NCBI RefSeq assembly: GCF_000154225.1
Contig: NZ_DS264586.1
Location: 2,262,527-2,326,526, forward strand
Direction: 5' to 3'
Length of the DNA stretch: 64,000 nucleotides
Source: Schaalia dentiphila ATCC 17982
GTDB lineage: Bacteria; Actinomycetota; Actinomycetes; Actinomycetales; Actinomycetaceae
The notes beneath the pieces were generated by a model, which ran no database searches, was not told the origin of the DNA, and worked only from the letters and a program-made list of their open reading frames with translations. Both the position numbers and the translations under genes were made by a program. Positions 8,852 to 17,583 of this stretch are shown one piece after another; within the stretch, counting starts at the first letter, position 1, and every line of letters starts with the position of its first letter.

Positions 8852-9460
8852 TCACCCCATGAGGTTGAACGCCGCCGCGGTTCCGACGAGCAGGTTCGCA
8901 CTCGCGTGGAGCGTCCAGCCGGGCAGGATCGATCCCCCGGCCCCCTCCTCGTTGAGCCAACCGACGATCCATCCGCTGGCCCCCGTCAGGATCCCGATGG
9001 CGAGGAGCCGGATCGGGTTCGCGAAGGAGGCGAACATCGCGACATGCAGGATACCGAAGGCGATGGCCTGAGCGGCGTTGCCAGGGGCGAAACCCCACCT
9101 GGCGATGACCCGCTTGCCGAGGAAGCCCCGGAAGAATAACTCCTCGGCGAGGGAGGTCTGCACGATCGCGAAGAGCAGGACCGGGACGAGGCCGCCGAGG
9201 CCTCGCCCGGCGAAACGCGCGGCAGGCACGTCCCCCGACAGGGATTGGAGCAGCGCGGTTGAGGCCGCCCCGATCACCACCCACGCGAGGATGGCAACGC
9301 CGAGTCGCGCCCTTCTCCCGTCCCAGGTCGGCCAACGTAGACCGATCCAGGAGGCAAAGCCAACACTACGTCTGGCGGTGAATGCCCACCACGCGAACGG
9401 GATCACGAGGAACAGGCCGAGCTGGACGAAGGCGCTGATCACTGACGATAAGAGGAACAT
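8852..9460 (-). CDS. CPBP family intramembrane glutamic endopeptidase
   Basis: A 202-residue polytopic membrane protein with the three CPBP (Abi/Rce1-like) motifs: EExxxR as E106-E107-L-F-F-R111, His139 in GILHV, and HxxxN as H185-A-S-A-N189. The family cleaves prenylated or membrane proteins, or gives bacteriocin self-protection. The ATG at 9460 has GGAGG five nt upstream. It lies 43 nt after the stop of the ABC permease and is probably the last gene of the GntR-ABC operon. It may therefore process or protect against the peptide that the exporter handles (inference). Catalytic residues are complete. Confidence 0.88.
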   Translation of the reverse strand: MFLLSSVISAFVQLGLFLVIPFAWWAFTARRSVGFASWIGLRWPTWDGRRARLGVAILAWVVIGAASTALLQSLSGDVPAARFAGRGLGGLVPVLLFAIVQTSLAEELFFRGFLGKRVIARWGFAPGNAAQAIAFGILHVAMFASFANPIRLLAIGILTGASGWIVGWLNEEGAGGSILPGWTLHASANLLVGTAAAFNLMG

Positions 9461-9503
9461 TGAAACCTCCTATGCTTGGCTCGCGCACGCGCGAGGACGG
9501 GCG

Positions 9504-10316
9504 CTAGCGCAGGGACGTGTGTTTCTCGATGGAACGAGAGGCCCACAGGCCCATGACCAGCGCAACCAGGGGCACGAGGACATAGGAGCCGGTGCCGATG
9601 ACGTTCGGTTGCCCCTCGGTTCCCATCGTCGCCAGGTACGAGGTCCACATAATCTCGGTGGAGAAGTGTCCGTCGGTTGTAACAGACAGCGGAAGGAAGA
9701 ACGTGCCAACCGTGGAAAGCACCTGGTTGACGATGTACAGCAGGACGAAACCGATGATGGGCGCGCCGAAACCCATGTGATTAAAGCGCCCTTCCGCGCC
9801 GATGGACATGACGGCACTACCCTGCACGAGCCACGACAACGACACGAGCACCTGCGCCACAATCATGATAGCGACGGTGGAGGTGGGAACTCCGGCTACG
9901 AGGGAACGCGGCCCGGCCGTATACTCAGCGAGGCTAATGCCGTCGCTCCACGCGGCGGCCGAAGCGACGGCGATAATTCCGCCGACGGCCAGGGCGAGAG
10001 CCAGGAGGCACTCGATCACCATCCGGGTGGTCTTCGCCCAGAAAATGGTCGTGCCGGAGACGGGCAGGCTCATCATGAAGTAGCCGCGCTGCCCGTACAG
10101 GGTCTTCCAGTAGTCGGCCATCGCCGCGATCGCGCAGGCGACCGGCGTGAGCGCACACAGGGCGTAGGCGAGGACAGCGGTGGAGCCGCTGATTCCCGGC
10201 AGCCCCGCGGCGACGATTCCCGACGCGGCGGCAATAGTGACGATGAACGCCCCGAAGGAGCGCGCGTCCGCGCGGTAACGCGAGCGAATCTCGTAGGCAA
10301 GTAGTTTGGCGTACAT
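9504..10316 (-). CDS. ABC transporter membrane protein (ABC-2-like)
   Basis: A 270-residue protein with about six hydrophobic helices, for example GAFIVTIAAASGIVAAGL near the N terminus and VLVPLVALVMGLWAS at the end. It has no enzymatic motif. Its ATG overlaps the stop of the ATPase gene in a TGATG arrangement, which indicates translational coupling, so it is the permease half of that transporter. YtrA-type GntR regulators usually control such two-component exporters in response to cell-wall antibiotics or lipid II stress. The substrate here is unknown. Confidence 0.82.
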   Translation of the reverse strand: MYAKLLAYEIRSRYRADARSFGAFIVTIAAASGIVAAGLPGISGSTAVLAYALCALTPVACAIAAMADYWKTLYGQRGYFMMSLPVSGTTIFWAKTTRMVIECLLALALAVGGIIAVASAAAWSDGISLAEYTAGPRSLVAGVPTSTVAIMIVAQVLVSLSWLVQGSAVMSIGAEGRFNHMGFGAPIIGFVLLYIVNQVLSTVGTFFLPLSVTTDGHFSTEIMWTSYLATMGTEGQPNVIGTGSYVLVPLVALVMGLWASRSIEKHTSLR

Positions 10317-11044
10317 CAGCGGTATTCCTTCCGGAAGATAGCATCAAGGGAATCGCCGTGGGAGGCGCGCAGGTCGTCGGCGTCGCCTTGCAGGAGGACC
10401 TGCCCGTCCTTCATGAAGAGCGCATAGTCGACGAAGTGTTCGATGTCGGAGATGAGGTGGGTGGACATGATGAGCAGCGAGGCGGGGTCGAACTCGCGCA
10501 GGATGCCGTCGAGGATGACGTCGCGTGTGGCGGGGTCGACACCGCTGATGGGTTCGTCGAGGAGGAACACGCGGGCGCGCCGGGACATGACGAGGCTGAT
10601 CTGGAGCTTCTCCCCCATGCCCTTGCTCATCTCGCCGAGGCGTCGGTCGGTGGGCAGTCCGAAGAAGTCGACCATCGAGGCCGCCTTGTCTGCGTCGAAG
10701 TCGGCGAAGAACGTGGAGTAGACGCGGATCGCATCCGCTGCCGTCCACTCGGTGTTCAGGAAGTCGGCGTCGGGCAGGTAGGAGACGATCTCCTTGGTGG
10801 CGACGCCGGGCGCATGCCCGTCGATGGTCACGGCACCCTCATAGTCGGAGAGGACTCCGGCGAGGATCTTGAGCAGCGTCGTTTTACCGCAGCCGTTAGG
10901 GCCCATGAGGCCGACGATGTGCCCGGAGTCCAGGCTCAGGCTGTAGTCGCGCAGGGCTGGGGTAGAGCGGTAGCTCTTCGTCAGGCCAGTGACCTGGACG
11001 AGGCCGGGGACAGCCGCGCTCGCGCCTGTGGGTTGGGTGGTCAT
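10316..11044 (-). CDS. ABC transporter ATP-binding protein (YtrB-like)
   Basis: A 242-residue nucleotide-binding protein. Walker A is GPNGCGKT (48-55), the signature is the variant MSKGMGEK and Walker B is VFLLDEP. A D-loop (SGVDPATRD) and switch His (STHL) follow. I chose the ATG at 11044 (MTTQPTGAS) because GGAGGAAATAC precedes it; a longer open frame upstream runs antisense through the regulator. It sits 19 nt after the GntR regulator and is coupled by TGATG to the permease. SKGMG-type signatures are common in YtrB and ABC-2 exporters. It is likely a drug, peptide or lipid exporter. Confidence 0.88.
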   Translation of the reverse strand: MTTQPTGASAAVPGLVQVTGLTKSYRSTPALRDYSLSLDSGHIVGLMGPNGCGKTTLLKILAGVLSDYEGAVTIDGHAPGVATKEIVSYLPDADFLNTEWTAADAIRVYSTFFADFDADKAASMVDFFGLPTDRRLGEMSKGMGEKLQISLVMSRRARVFLLDEPISGVDPATRDVILDGILREFDPASLLIMSTHLISDIEHFVDYALFMKDGQVLLQGDADDLRASHGDSLDAIFRKEYR

Positions 11045-11063
11045 GAGAGTATTTCCTCCTGGT

Positions 11064-11426
11064 TTACAGGTCCGCGTTCCAGCGTTCATCGACGAGGCCG
11101 TGGGCACCTTCAACATCGACGCCGAGGGATCGGCAGGCGCGGATGAAAGCGTCTGCTGCGGCGCGCGCATCCTCCTGGCGGAGGGCGTGGAGCGCCGTGT
11201 CGTCGGTGGCGACGAAACGCCCGGCAGTTCGCTTGGGGATCGTGAGCCCTTCCTCATCGAGGGCGGCGAGGGCTCGTTGGACGGTATTGGGGTTCGTTCC
11301 GGCCTCGATGGCGAGGTCTCGGACGGAGGGGATCTTCTCTCCCAGCTTCCACGTCCCGTTGGTGATGCGGGATCGGAAGGAGTCGGCGAGCTGGATCCAG
11401 ATGGGGCGGGTGTCATCGATGCGCAT
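11064..11426 (-). CDS. GntR family regulator, YtrA subfamily
   Basis: A 120-residue regulator. An N-terminal winged helix-turn-helix (PIWIQLADSFRSRI, SVRDLAIEAGTNPNTVQRAL) is followed by only about 45 residues, the short tail typical of YtrA. It is the first gene of an operon with the ABC ATPase, permease and probably the CPBP gene. The ATG at 11426 has GGAGGG eight nt upstream. The promoter region carries repeated TAATACA half-sites over the probable minus-10 (11449-11507), which suggests autorepression. YtrA regulators typically release under cell-envelope stress; the inducer here is not known. Confidence 0.88.
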   Translation of the reverse strand: MRIDDTRPIWIQLADSFRSRITNGTWKLGEKIPSVRDLAIEAGTNPNTVQRALAALDEEGLTIPKRTAGRFVATDDTALHALRQEDARAAADAFIRACRSLGVDVEGAHGLVDERWNADL

Positions 11427-11448
11427 CGATGCATCCCTCCTGTCTCTC

Positions 11449-11507
11449 TGTATTAATACACTAATACAATGACACAGATTCAGAATTGTGTCAACCCACT
11501 AATACAC
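11449..11507 (-). promoter_or_regulatory. Promoter/operator of the GntR-ABC operon
   Basis: A perfect palindrome TGTATTAATACA (11449-11460) is followed by further half-sites TAATACA (11462-11468) and TAATACAC (11500-11507). On the minus strand a TTGACA minus-35 (11494-11489) is followed by TGTATT-like minus-10 sequence within the half-sites. A second perfect inverted repeat, TGACACA-N10-TGTGTCA (11470-11493), covers the minus-35 and spacer. GntR self-binding is inferred. Confidence 0.6.
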
Positions 11508-11548
11508 TTGGGTCGCGTGTCAATACCGATGCGCGCTCCCGAAACACA

Positions 11549-11584
11549 GGAAAGGCCCGGAACCTTGCGGTTCCAGGCCCTTCC
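11549..11584 (-). terminator. Terminator of glycogen phosphorylase gene
   Basis: Arms of 16 nt (11549-11564 and 11569-11584) with one mismatch and a 4-nt loop. Read on the minus strand, TGTGTTTC follows. It lies just past the stop at 11598. Confidence 0.75.
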
Positions 11585-11597
11585 CTACGCAAATACG

Positions 11598-13964
11598 TCA
11601 GGCGATCGGCTCACCCTCGATGTGCCACACATCGCGAGCGTAGTCGGAGATCGTGCGGTCCGAGGAGAAGCGGCCGGAGCGGGAGATGTTCGCCCACACG
11701 CGAGCGTTCCAGGCCTTCTGGTCGCGGTAATCGGCGGCCATACGGTCCTTGGTCTCGCGGTAGGAAGCAAAGTCACCCAGCACGTAGTACACGTCGGCGG
11801 GGTCGTAGCCGCCCTCGAGGATCGAGTGGCGGATGTCGTGGAACCAACCGGAGTTGGAGTCGTCGAGCGTGCCGTCGGTCAGGGCGTCGATGACGCGCTT
11901 GAGGCCGGGGACGTTCTCGTAGTGCCAACGGGGGTCGTAGTGGCGACGCAGCTCGGGCAGCTCATCGTCGGTCGCACCGAAGATGTAGGCGTTCTCATCG
12001 CCCACGGCCTCGAGAATCTCAACGTTCGCGCCGTCCAGGGTGCCCAGGGTGAGGGCGCCGTTCATCATGAACTTCATGTTGGACGTACCCGAGGCCTCCT
12101 TACCGGCCATCGAGATCTGCTCGGACACATCCGCGGCGGGGATGATGTGCTCAGCGGGCGAGACATTGTAGTTGTGAACGAAGACAACCTTGATGCGCCC
12201 ATTGATGTCCGCGTCGTTGTTCACCAGCTCAGCGATAGCGTTGATGAGCTTGATGATCGCCTTGGCGCGGATGTAGCCGGGAGCGGCCTTCGCGCCGAAA
12301 ATGAAGACGCGGTTGGGTGTGTCCAGCGTCGGGTCGTCCTTCATGCGGAAGTACAGGTCCAGGACGTAGAAGGCATTGAGCAGCTGACGCTTGTACTCAT
12401 GCAGGCGCTTGATCTGGACATCAAAAATCGCATCGGGGTCAATCTCGACGCCCTCGCGCTCCTTGACCCACGCCGCGAAGTCGACCTTGTTGGCGCGCTT
12501 GATCTCGCCCAGGCGCTCAAGCACCTCGTCAGTGCCGGCCTCGGTAAACTTAGAGAGTTCCGTGAGGTCACGAACCCACGCGTCGGAGCCGGTCACCTCG
12601 TCGAGGAGGGCGGCCAGGCGCGGGTTGCACTGCTTGAGCCAGCGGCGCGGGGTCACGCCGTTGGTCTTGTTGTTGAAGCGCTCCGGCCAGATCGCGTACC
12701 ACTCCTTGAGGGTGTCGCGCTTAATGATCTCCGTGTGGAGGGCGGCGACGCCATTGATGGAGTAGGAGCCGTAGCAGGCGATCCAGGCCATGCGCACGGT
12801 GTTGCCGGCGACGGGGGCCATGTAGTCGATCGTTGCCTGGTCGAGGCCACGCTCAGCCATATCGATGCGGAAGCGGCGGTCGATCTCGCGGACAATCTCG
12901 GCGATGCGCGGGAACAGGCGGTCGAAGATGTGGATGTCCCAGGTCTCCAGGGCTTCGGCGAGAACCGTGTGGTTCGTGTAGGCGAAGGTCTTGGAGACGA
13001 CCTTCCAGGCATCTTCCCAGCCGAGGCCGTGCTCGTCCATGAGGATGCGCATGAGCTCGGGGATGGCGAGGACCGGGTGGGTGTCGTTGAGCTGGACGGC
13101 GTTGAACTCGTCGAAGCCGTTGAGGTCGGTGCCGTGGTGACGCACGTAGTTGGCGACGATTTCCTGCAGGGAGGCGGAGCAGAAGAAGTACTGCTGGCGC
13201 ACGCGCAGGACCTTGCCCTCGAACGTGGTGTCATTGGGATACAGGACTCGGGAGATGTCCATAGTGCGCTCACGGTCGACGATGGCGTCGGTGAAGCGCT
13301 GGGAGTTGAAGGCGTCGTAGTCGAATTCCTCGATCGGCTCAGCCTTCCACAGGCGCAGGGTGCCCACGTTCTTGGTGCCGTAGCCGGTGATCGCGATGTC
13401 GTAGGGGACGGCGCGAACGGTCAGGTCAGCGTAGGAGACGATGCGTGCGCGCTCTTCGCGGCGAATGACGAAGGGATATCCCTCTTCCATCCACGGGTCC
13501 GGGTGCTCGGTCTGGAAGCCGTTGTCGAAGAGCTGCTTGAACAGGCCGTAGCGGTACAGGATGCCGTAGCCGCGCACGGGCAGGTCGAGGGTCGCGCAGG
13601 AGTCGAGGAAGCAGGCGGCGAGGCGACCTAGGCCACCGTTACCGAGGGCAGCATCAGGTTCCTCTTCGAGGACCTGGCCGAGGTCGAGGCCGTAAGCGGC
13701 GAGGGCTTCGCGAGCCTGCTCGACGAGGCCGAGGTTCGACAGGTTGTTGAGCAGGGCTCGGCCCATGAGGAACTCGGCGGAGAAGTAGTGTTCCTGACGA
13801 CCCTTGGCGTAACGCTCCGTGGTGGCGGCCCAGTTATCGGCGATCTGATCAACGATTGCGGCGGACAGGCCCTGCCACACCTCCATCAGGGTCGAATCTT
13901 CAACGGGGCGTCCAGAGGTCGCGCGCACATGAGAGGGCAGCGACTGCGTCAGATCCAGCGTCAT
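11598..13964 (-). CDS. glgP: Glycogen/alpha-glucan phosphorylase
   Basis: A 788-residue enzyme of the GT35 phosphorylase family. It releases glucose 1-phosphate from alpha-1,4-glucans using pyridoxal phosphate. The PLP-lysine motif EASGTSNMKFMMNGAL is present (Lys near residue 632), as are GNGGLGRLAACFLDS near residue 110 and NGVTPRRWL. Length is normal for bacterial GlgP/MalP, without the extra N-terminal domain of the short-chain alpha-glucan types. The ATG at 13964 has AAAGGAAATCGT upstream. It stands alone as a transcription unit with its own terminator. A possible minus-10 TAGAAT lies at 14040-14035. Confidence 0.95.
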   Translation of the reverse strand: MTLDLTQSLPSHVRATSGRPVEDSTLMEVWQGLSAAIVDQIADNWAATTERYAKGRQEHYFSAEFLMGRALLNNLSNLGLVEQAREALAAYGLDLGQVLEEEPDAALGNGGLGRLAACFLDSCATLDLPVRGYGILYRYGLFKQLFDNGFQTEHPDPWMEEGYPFVIRREERARIVSYADLTVRAVPYDIAITGYGTKNVGTLRLWKAEPIEEFDYDAFNSQRFTDAIVDRERTMDISRVLYPNDTTFEGKVLRVRQQYFFCSASLQEIVANYVRHHGTDLNGFDEFNAVQLNDTHPVLAIPELMRILMDEHGLGWEDAWKVVSKTFAYTNHTVLAEALETWDIHIFDRLFPRIAEIVREIDRRFRIDMAERGLDQATIDYMAPVAGNTVRMAWIACYGSYSINGVAALHTEIIKRDTLKEWYAIWPERFNNKTNGVTPRRWLKQCNPRLAALLDEVTGSDAWVRDLTELSKFTEAGTDEVLERLGEIKRANKVDFAAWVKEREGVEIDPDAIFDVQIKRLHEYKRQLLNAFYVLDLYFRMKDDPTLDTPNRVFIFGAKAAPGYIRAKAIIKLINAIAELVNNDADINGRIKVVFVHNYNVSPAEHIIPAADVSEQISMAGKEASGTSNMKFMMNGALTLGTLDGANVEILEAVGDENAYIFGATDDELPELRRHYDPRWHYENVPGLKRVIDALTDGTLDDSNSGWFHDIRHSILEGGYDPADVYYVLGDFASYRETKDRMAADYRDQKAWNARVWANISRSGRFSSDRTISDYARDVWHIEGEPIA

Positions 13965-14355
13965 ACGATTTCCTTTTTTGTAACTGCGCCGTGCCCGCCG
14001 CGGGGGCGAGCGCCCCAGGGTGGGGCTGGCCTCAATTCTAGAGGGTAGCGATTAACCACCACGATTCCATGCGCTGGCACGGGTCTGGGAGAAACCCCAC
14101 CCTCAGCCACGTGACGGAGCACACCCGCCACATTGACTCTAAGACTAAAGACCCAGGTTGTCACCAACAAACACCAGCGAAAATAACCCCACCTGCAGCA
14201 AGTTGCGAAATACTCCTTCAATGATTTTTCGCAAACGTGAGACACGGTCAGTGTTCATGGACTAAGGTTTTCATGTAACCAATGCTGACCGGGCTAACAA
14301 CAGCCCACACGGCCAGTGTTCTTGAGACTGAATCACCTTCAACACGAGGAATACG
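13965..14355. promoter_or_regulatory. Divergent promoter region between glgP and a surface protein gene
   Basis: About 390 bp without a gene. It holds the glgP leader (a GC-rich hairpin around 13990-14030 and TAGAAT at 14040-14035 on the minus strand). Upstream of the surface protein it has TTGACT at 14133-14138, an inverted repeat GGGCT-N6-AGCCC (14291-14306) and a 15-nt direct repeat. The sequence around 14130-14240 is more AT-rich than its surroundings. Confidence 0.5.
14242..14321 (+). repeat. 15-nt direct repeat upstream of the surface protein gene
   Basis: ACACGGTCAGTGTTC (14242-14256) and ACACGGCCAGTGTTC (14307-14321) differ at one base and start 65 nt apart. They lie 35-114 nt before the start codon, so they could be regulator sites or a duplicated leader element. 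Confidence 0.55.
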
Positions 14356-15855
14356 ATGAAACTGACGCATAGGTTGACCATCACGACGGCTCTGAGCGCC
14401 ACGCTCGCGACCGCCCTGATCGCAGGCCCGGCAATGGCTTCTCCTACCGAAGAGAACAAGCCCACCGGTCCCACGATTGCCAACGGCGACAACTCGACCG
14501 CGTGCCGCGCGAACTGGACCGCCTCGGCGATCCTCGACACGGACATCCTGGCCCACCACCCCGAGCTTGTATCCGCCGACGCAATCACCCGCAACGCCGA
14601 CGGCACCATCAACAAGGTCGCCACCGGCTCGAACAACGGCTACACCTCGAAGGTGTCCGCCCTGTTCAATAACGACTCCTACACGGCACCGGGCATGTTC
14701 GAGGCCAACCACTGGATCTCCGGATCCCAGCAGAACTGGCGCTTCCCCGTCGCCACCAAGACCAAGCTGGCCGCCGGCACGACGATCACCGTCGACCTGC
14801 CCGACGACATGACCAACACCGTCTTCACCGGAAAGCTCGAGACCCGCGCAGGCCTGAACGCCTTCATGCAGGCATGGGGCGGCCAGGCCGCCACCTACAC
14901 GTGGAACGACGGCGACTTCACGGCCACCCTGACCGACGCGGCGAAGAACATCTGGACCATCACGCTGAACAAGGGCCTCGAAGCCAACACTGGCACTGTC
15001 TTCCAGTTCACGGGCACCTTCCCCGAGGGGGCCGAGTCCTCGACCGCTACCGCGACGCTGACCGGTGCCCAGTTCCCGGCCGACGGCGCGGTGTGCGGCG
15101 ACCTGCCCACCCCTGAAACCCCCGAGCTCACCAAGTGCCAGGTCACCACGGTGGACCGCACCGTGTGGAGCCCCTACTCGCGTGACATCAACGAGCGCTC
15201 GAAGTACTCCAGCTCCTGGGGTTCGGATGAGCCCAAGTGGGGCGAAGCCAACGCCGATGGCTGGTTCGTCGCCACCGGTACCGACCCAAAGGTCGGCGAC
15301 TCGCGCACCCTGCGCCTGTACGGCGCCACCCACAAGGACCTCACCAACGCGACGCTGACGATCAAGGCCATCCAGGGCCTGAAGTTCGACGCCTCCACGA
15401 TCAACACGATCTCCAACCCCGGCGCTGGCGCGCTCAAGGGTAACGGCTTCACGAACACCGTCGAGGGCCTGGGCGAGATCAAGGTCAGCGAGGACGGCAA
15501 GACCATCACCGTCACGATCAAGCACATGCCGGCAAACTCCGCCTTCTCCTTCAACATTAACGGCATCCTGACCGGCGAGACTCTCGAAGGCTCCCCGATC
15601 CTGGCCCCGATCGTCCTGCACAACTGGCTGACCGGCACGGACAGCGAGTGCACGGTTCCCACCGAGGAGCCGACCACGCCGGCGCCGTCGGATTCCCCGA
15701 CGCCCGAGCCGACGACCCCCACTCCCACCCCGTCCGCAACCCCGAGCGGCAACCTCGCTCGCACGGGCGCTGACACCCCGATGCTGGCCGGTGCGGCCAT
15801 CATGGCTGGACTGGCAGGCCTGGGAGCTCTGGCTCTGCGCCGTCGCCAGCGCTGA
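14356..15855 (+). CDS. Secreted surface protein with C-terminal LARTG sortase signal
   Basis: A 499-residue protein. An N-terminal signal peptide (about 1-28, ending AGPAMAS) is followed by a long beta-rich region with paired cysteines (TAC, AVC, LTKC, SEC). A Pro/Thr-rich wall-spanning stretch follows (about 435-465), then LARTG (467-471), a hydrophobic helix and RRRQR. LAXTG signals are used by class E sortases of high-GC actinobacteria. The extracellular region resembles repeated adhesin-like beta domains, but I do not recognise a named family. The ATG follows ACGAGGAATACG. Two hairpins follow the gene. It is likely covalently linked to peptidoglycan; ligand unknown. Confidence 0.82.
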   Translation: MKLTHRLTITTALSATLATALIAGPAMASPTEENKPTGPTIANGDNSTACRANWTASAILDTDILAHHPELVSADAITRNADGTINKVATGSNNGYTSKVSALFNNDSYTAPGMFEANHWISGSQQNWRFPVATKTKLAAGTTITVDLPDDMTNTVFTGKLETRAGLNAFMQAWGGQAATYTWNDGDFTATLTDAAKNIWTITLNKGLEANTGTVFQFTGTFPEGAESSTATATLTGAQFPADGAVCGDLPTPETPELTKCQVTTVDRTVWSPYSRDINERSKYSSSWGSDEPKWGEANADGWFVATGTDPKVGDSRTLRLYGATHKDLTNATLTIKAIQGLKFDASTINTISNPGAGALKGNGFTNTVEGLGEIKVSEDGKTITVTIKHMPANSAFSFNINGILTGETLEGSPILAPIVLHNWLTGTDSECTVPTEEPTTPAPSDSPTPEPTTPTPTPSATPSGNLARTGADTPMLAGAAIMAGLAGLGALALRRRQR

Positions 15856-15874
15856 CGGATCATCCCCCGCAAGG

Positions 15875-15950
15875 TGCGCCCCTGCGGGGGGCACGCTCCG
15901 CAGGGGCGCATAACAGGAAAGTGGCACCCCTCAATGGAGCGGTGCCACTT
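15875..15950 (+). terminator. Two consecutive hairpins after the LARTG protein gene
   Basis: First hairpin: perfect 13-bp arms TGCGCCCCTGCGG (15875-15887) and CCGCAGGGGCGCA (15898-15910). Second: AGTGGCACC (15920-15928) with GGTGCCACT (15941-15949). Neither has a long T run, but the tandem layout right after the stop supports termination. Confidence 0.65.
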
Positions 15951-16124
15951 CCCATCACCGGTTCATCATGAGGGCTCAATTCATGGTGACTTTCGGTAGT
16001 TCCATTATGCATGTGATGCACGCATCATTTCAAGGCGAAACGATGACTTTTCGGTGCAAATTCGCGGTTTTTTGCTGCACGTTCGTGCACAACTATCGCG
16101 TGATCTGCGCAAACTAGACAAAAC
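15951..16124. other. Gene-free spacer between terminators
   Basis: With the flanking hairpins this gap is about 320 bp. It is relatively AT-rich and contains short repeats such as TGCATGTGATGCACGCATCA (16010-16029) and a GTGCA-rich hairpin near 16076-16092. I see no gene. Confidence 0.4.
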
Positions 16125-16160
16125 GCGGGCCCGCTCGGATCGAGCGGGCCCGCTTTATTT
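16125..16160. terminator. Strong bidirectional terminator
   Basis: Perfect 13-bp arms (GCGGGCCCGCTCG, 16125-16137; CGAGCGGGCCCGC, 16141-16153) have a 3-nt loop. TTTATTT follows on the plus side and TTTTGTC on the minus side. It ends the LANTG protein gene on the minus strand. Confidence 0.88.
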
Positions 16161-16176
16161 GTCAGGCGAAGATGCC

Positions 16177-16752
16177 TCAGTGGCGCTTGCGAGCAACCAC
16201 GAGGGTCACGCCACCGGCCAGCGCGATAACGCCAGCGCCAGCGGCGATCGAAGCGACGGAGCCGGTGTTGGCCAGCGTCGGGTTCGAGGCGGCGGGGGAG
16301 CCGACCGGGGCGTTCGTGTTACGGATACCGCCACGAGCAGAGACGGGGGCCGGGCCGTTGCCGGTGGAGATCTGGCCGCGGGTGGTCACGCCGGTGGTGC
16401 CGACGGGGCCCGAAGCGGCGCCAGCACCACCCTGATCGGCGGCGGGAGCCTGGTCGACAGCGGGGGTCGAGGGCTCAGGCTGGCTCGGCTGCGGGTCCTG
16501 GCTCGGCTCCGGATCCGGCGTGCTCGGAGGCTGGGGCATGCCCGAGGGCTGGGGATCAGGCTGCGGGGCATCGTTGTTGTCCGCGCCGTTGCCGGGGGCC
16601 GGAGAGGTGGTCGGGGCGGCGGTGGGACCCGGAGCCGGGTTCGCGGACTGATCCGGCGCGGGAGTCTCGGAGGCGAAAGCAACGCCGGCCGAAGCGGCGA
16701 TCAGGCCGAGGGCCGCGGTGGCGGCAAGCAGAGACGAGGTCGTCTTCTTCAT
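16177..16752 (-). CDS. Pro-rich secreted protein with LANTG sortase signal
   Basis: A 191-residue protein. A signal peptide (about 1-28, ending VAFAS) is followed by a low-complexity stretch rich in Pro, Glu, Asp, Gln and Ser (about 30-100), with PSQPEPS-like repeats, then a Gly/Ala/Thr-rich part. It ends in LANTG (160-164), a hydrophobic helix and RKRH. The signal is the same LAXTG class as in the neighbouring 499-residue protein. The Pro-rich segment probably spans the wall, so there may be no folded domain outside. The ATG at 16752 has a GGAG motif upstream (CAGGAGAAACA). Function unknown; a stalk or spacer protein is plausible. Confidence 0.8.
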   Translation of the reverse strand: MKKTTSSLLAATAALGLIAASAGVAFASETPAPDQSANPAPGPTAAPTTSPAPGNGADNNDAPQPDPQPSGMPQPPSTPDPEPSQDPQPSQPEPSTPAVDQAPAADQGGAGAASGPVGTTGVTTRGQISTGNGPAPVSARGGIRNTNAPVGSPAASNPTLANTGSVASIAAGAGVIALAGGVTLVVARKRH

Positions 16753-16953
16753 TGTTTCTCCTGGAAGGAATGTGGTGAGGGATGAATGCGCGACCCTGAC
16801 CAGTGCGGACTGTGTCGCGTCACGGCGTTCTCTCCCACCCTACAACACCTCCTGACCATTACGCATATATTTCCACATATCACCCGTCTACGAGTCGCAC
16901 CCCACTATTTCTCAGGACTTTCATCGGCTCCACCACGCGGAAAAACAACCAGT

Positions 16954-17583
16954 TCAGGACAGCTTAGCGGTCGCAATGAACTGGAAAATGCCCTCCATGA
17001 TGAGTTGTGTCGCAATGGCGGCCAGCAGCAGGCCGGAAATCTTTGTCAGCAGCATGATGCCACCGGGCCCCAGGAGCCGGGACAGCATCAGGGAGAAACG
17101 CATCGTCAGCCACATGACGACGTGCGCCAGTATCACAGCGACGATGACTGCGATCCACGAGCCCACGTTCGTGCCGGCCTGTCCGACGGCCACCATGACA
17201 GCGACGATCGAGCCGGGGCCCGCCAAGAGCGGAGTACCCAGCGGCACGAGCGCGACGTTCACGCCCTCGTCCCCCGTGTCTGGTGTCGATGAGTCGGTGC
17301 CCATGAGGAGCTCCATGGCGACCAGGAAGAGCAGGACGCCGCCGGAGAGCTGAAGGGCCTCCATCGAAATGTGCAGGAAGCGCAGGATCTGCCCGCCCAG
17401 GATCGCGAAGGTCAGGATGACACCGAAGGACACGGATGTCGCCTGGATAGCGGCCCTGCGCTGCTTGACCTGAGAGTATCGCGAGGTCAGCCCCAGGAAG
17501 ATCGGCACGGTGCCGACCGGGTCCATAATGACCGTCAGCGTCGCGAAGGCGGTCGCAAAAAGAGTGACGTCGAACAGACTCAC
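16954..17583 (-). CDS. MarC family integral membrane protein
   Basis: A 209-residue protein with about six transmembrane helices. It has the MarC/UPF0056 pattern: VIMDPVGTVPIFLGLT near residue 20, GGVLLFLVAMELL and VPLGTPLLAGPGSI in the middle. The family is named after the mar locus but is not shown to give drug resistance, and its function is unresolved. The GTG start overlaps the stop of the PHP gene by four nt (GTGA), so both are in one operon and probably translationally coupled. Confidence 0.9.
   Translation of the reverse strand: MSLFDVTLFATAFATLTVIMDPVGTVPIFLGLTSRYSQVKQRRAAIQATSVSFGVILTFAILGGQILRFLHISMEALQLSGGVLLFLVAMELLMGTDSSTPDTGDEGVNVALVPLGTPLLAGPGSIVAVMVAVGQAGTNVGSWIAVIVAVILAHVVMWLTMRFSLMLSRLLGPGGIMLLTKISGLLLAAIATQLIMEGIFQFIATAKLS

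Noticed and set aside
11469..13631. 720-codon plus-strand open frame antisense to glgP
   Set aside because: Composition is Val/Asp/Gly-rich mirror sequence of glgP with no domain; glgP motifs are complete on the other strand.
16054..16785. 243-codon plus-strand open frame
   Set aside because: Antisense to the LANTG surface protein, which has a signal peptide, sortase motif and ribosome site.
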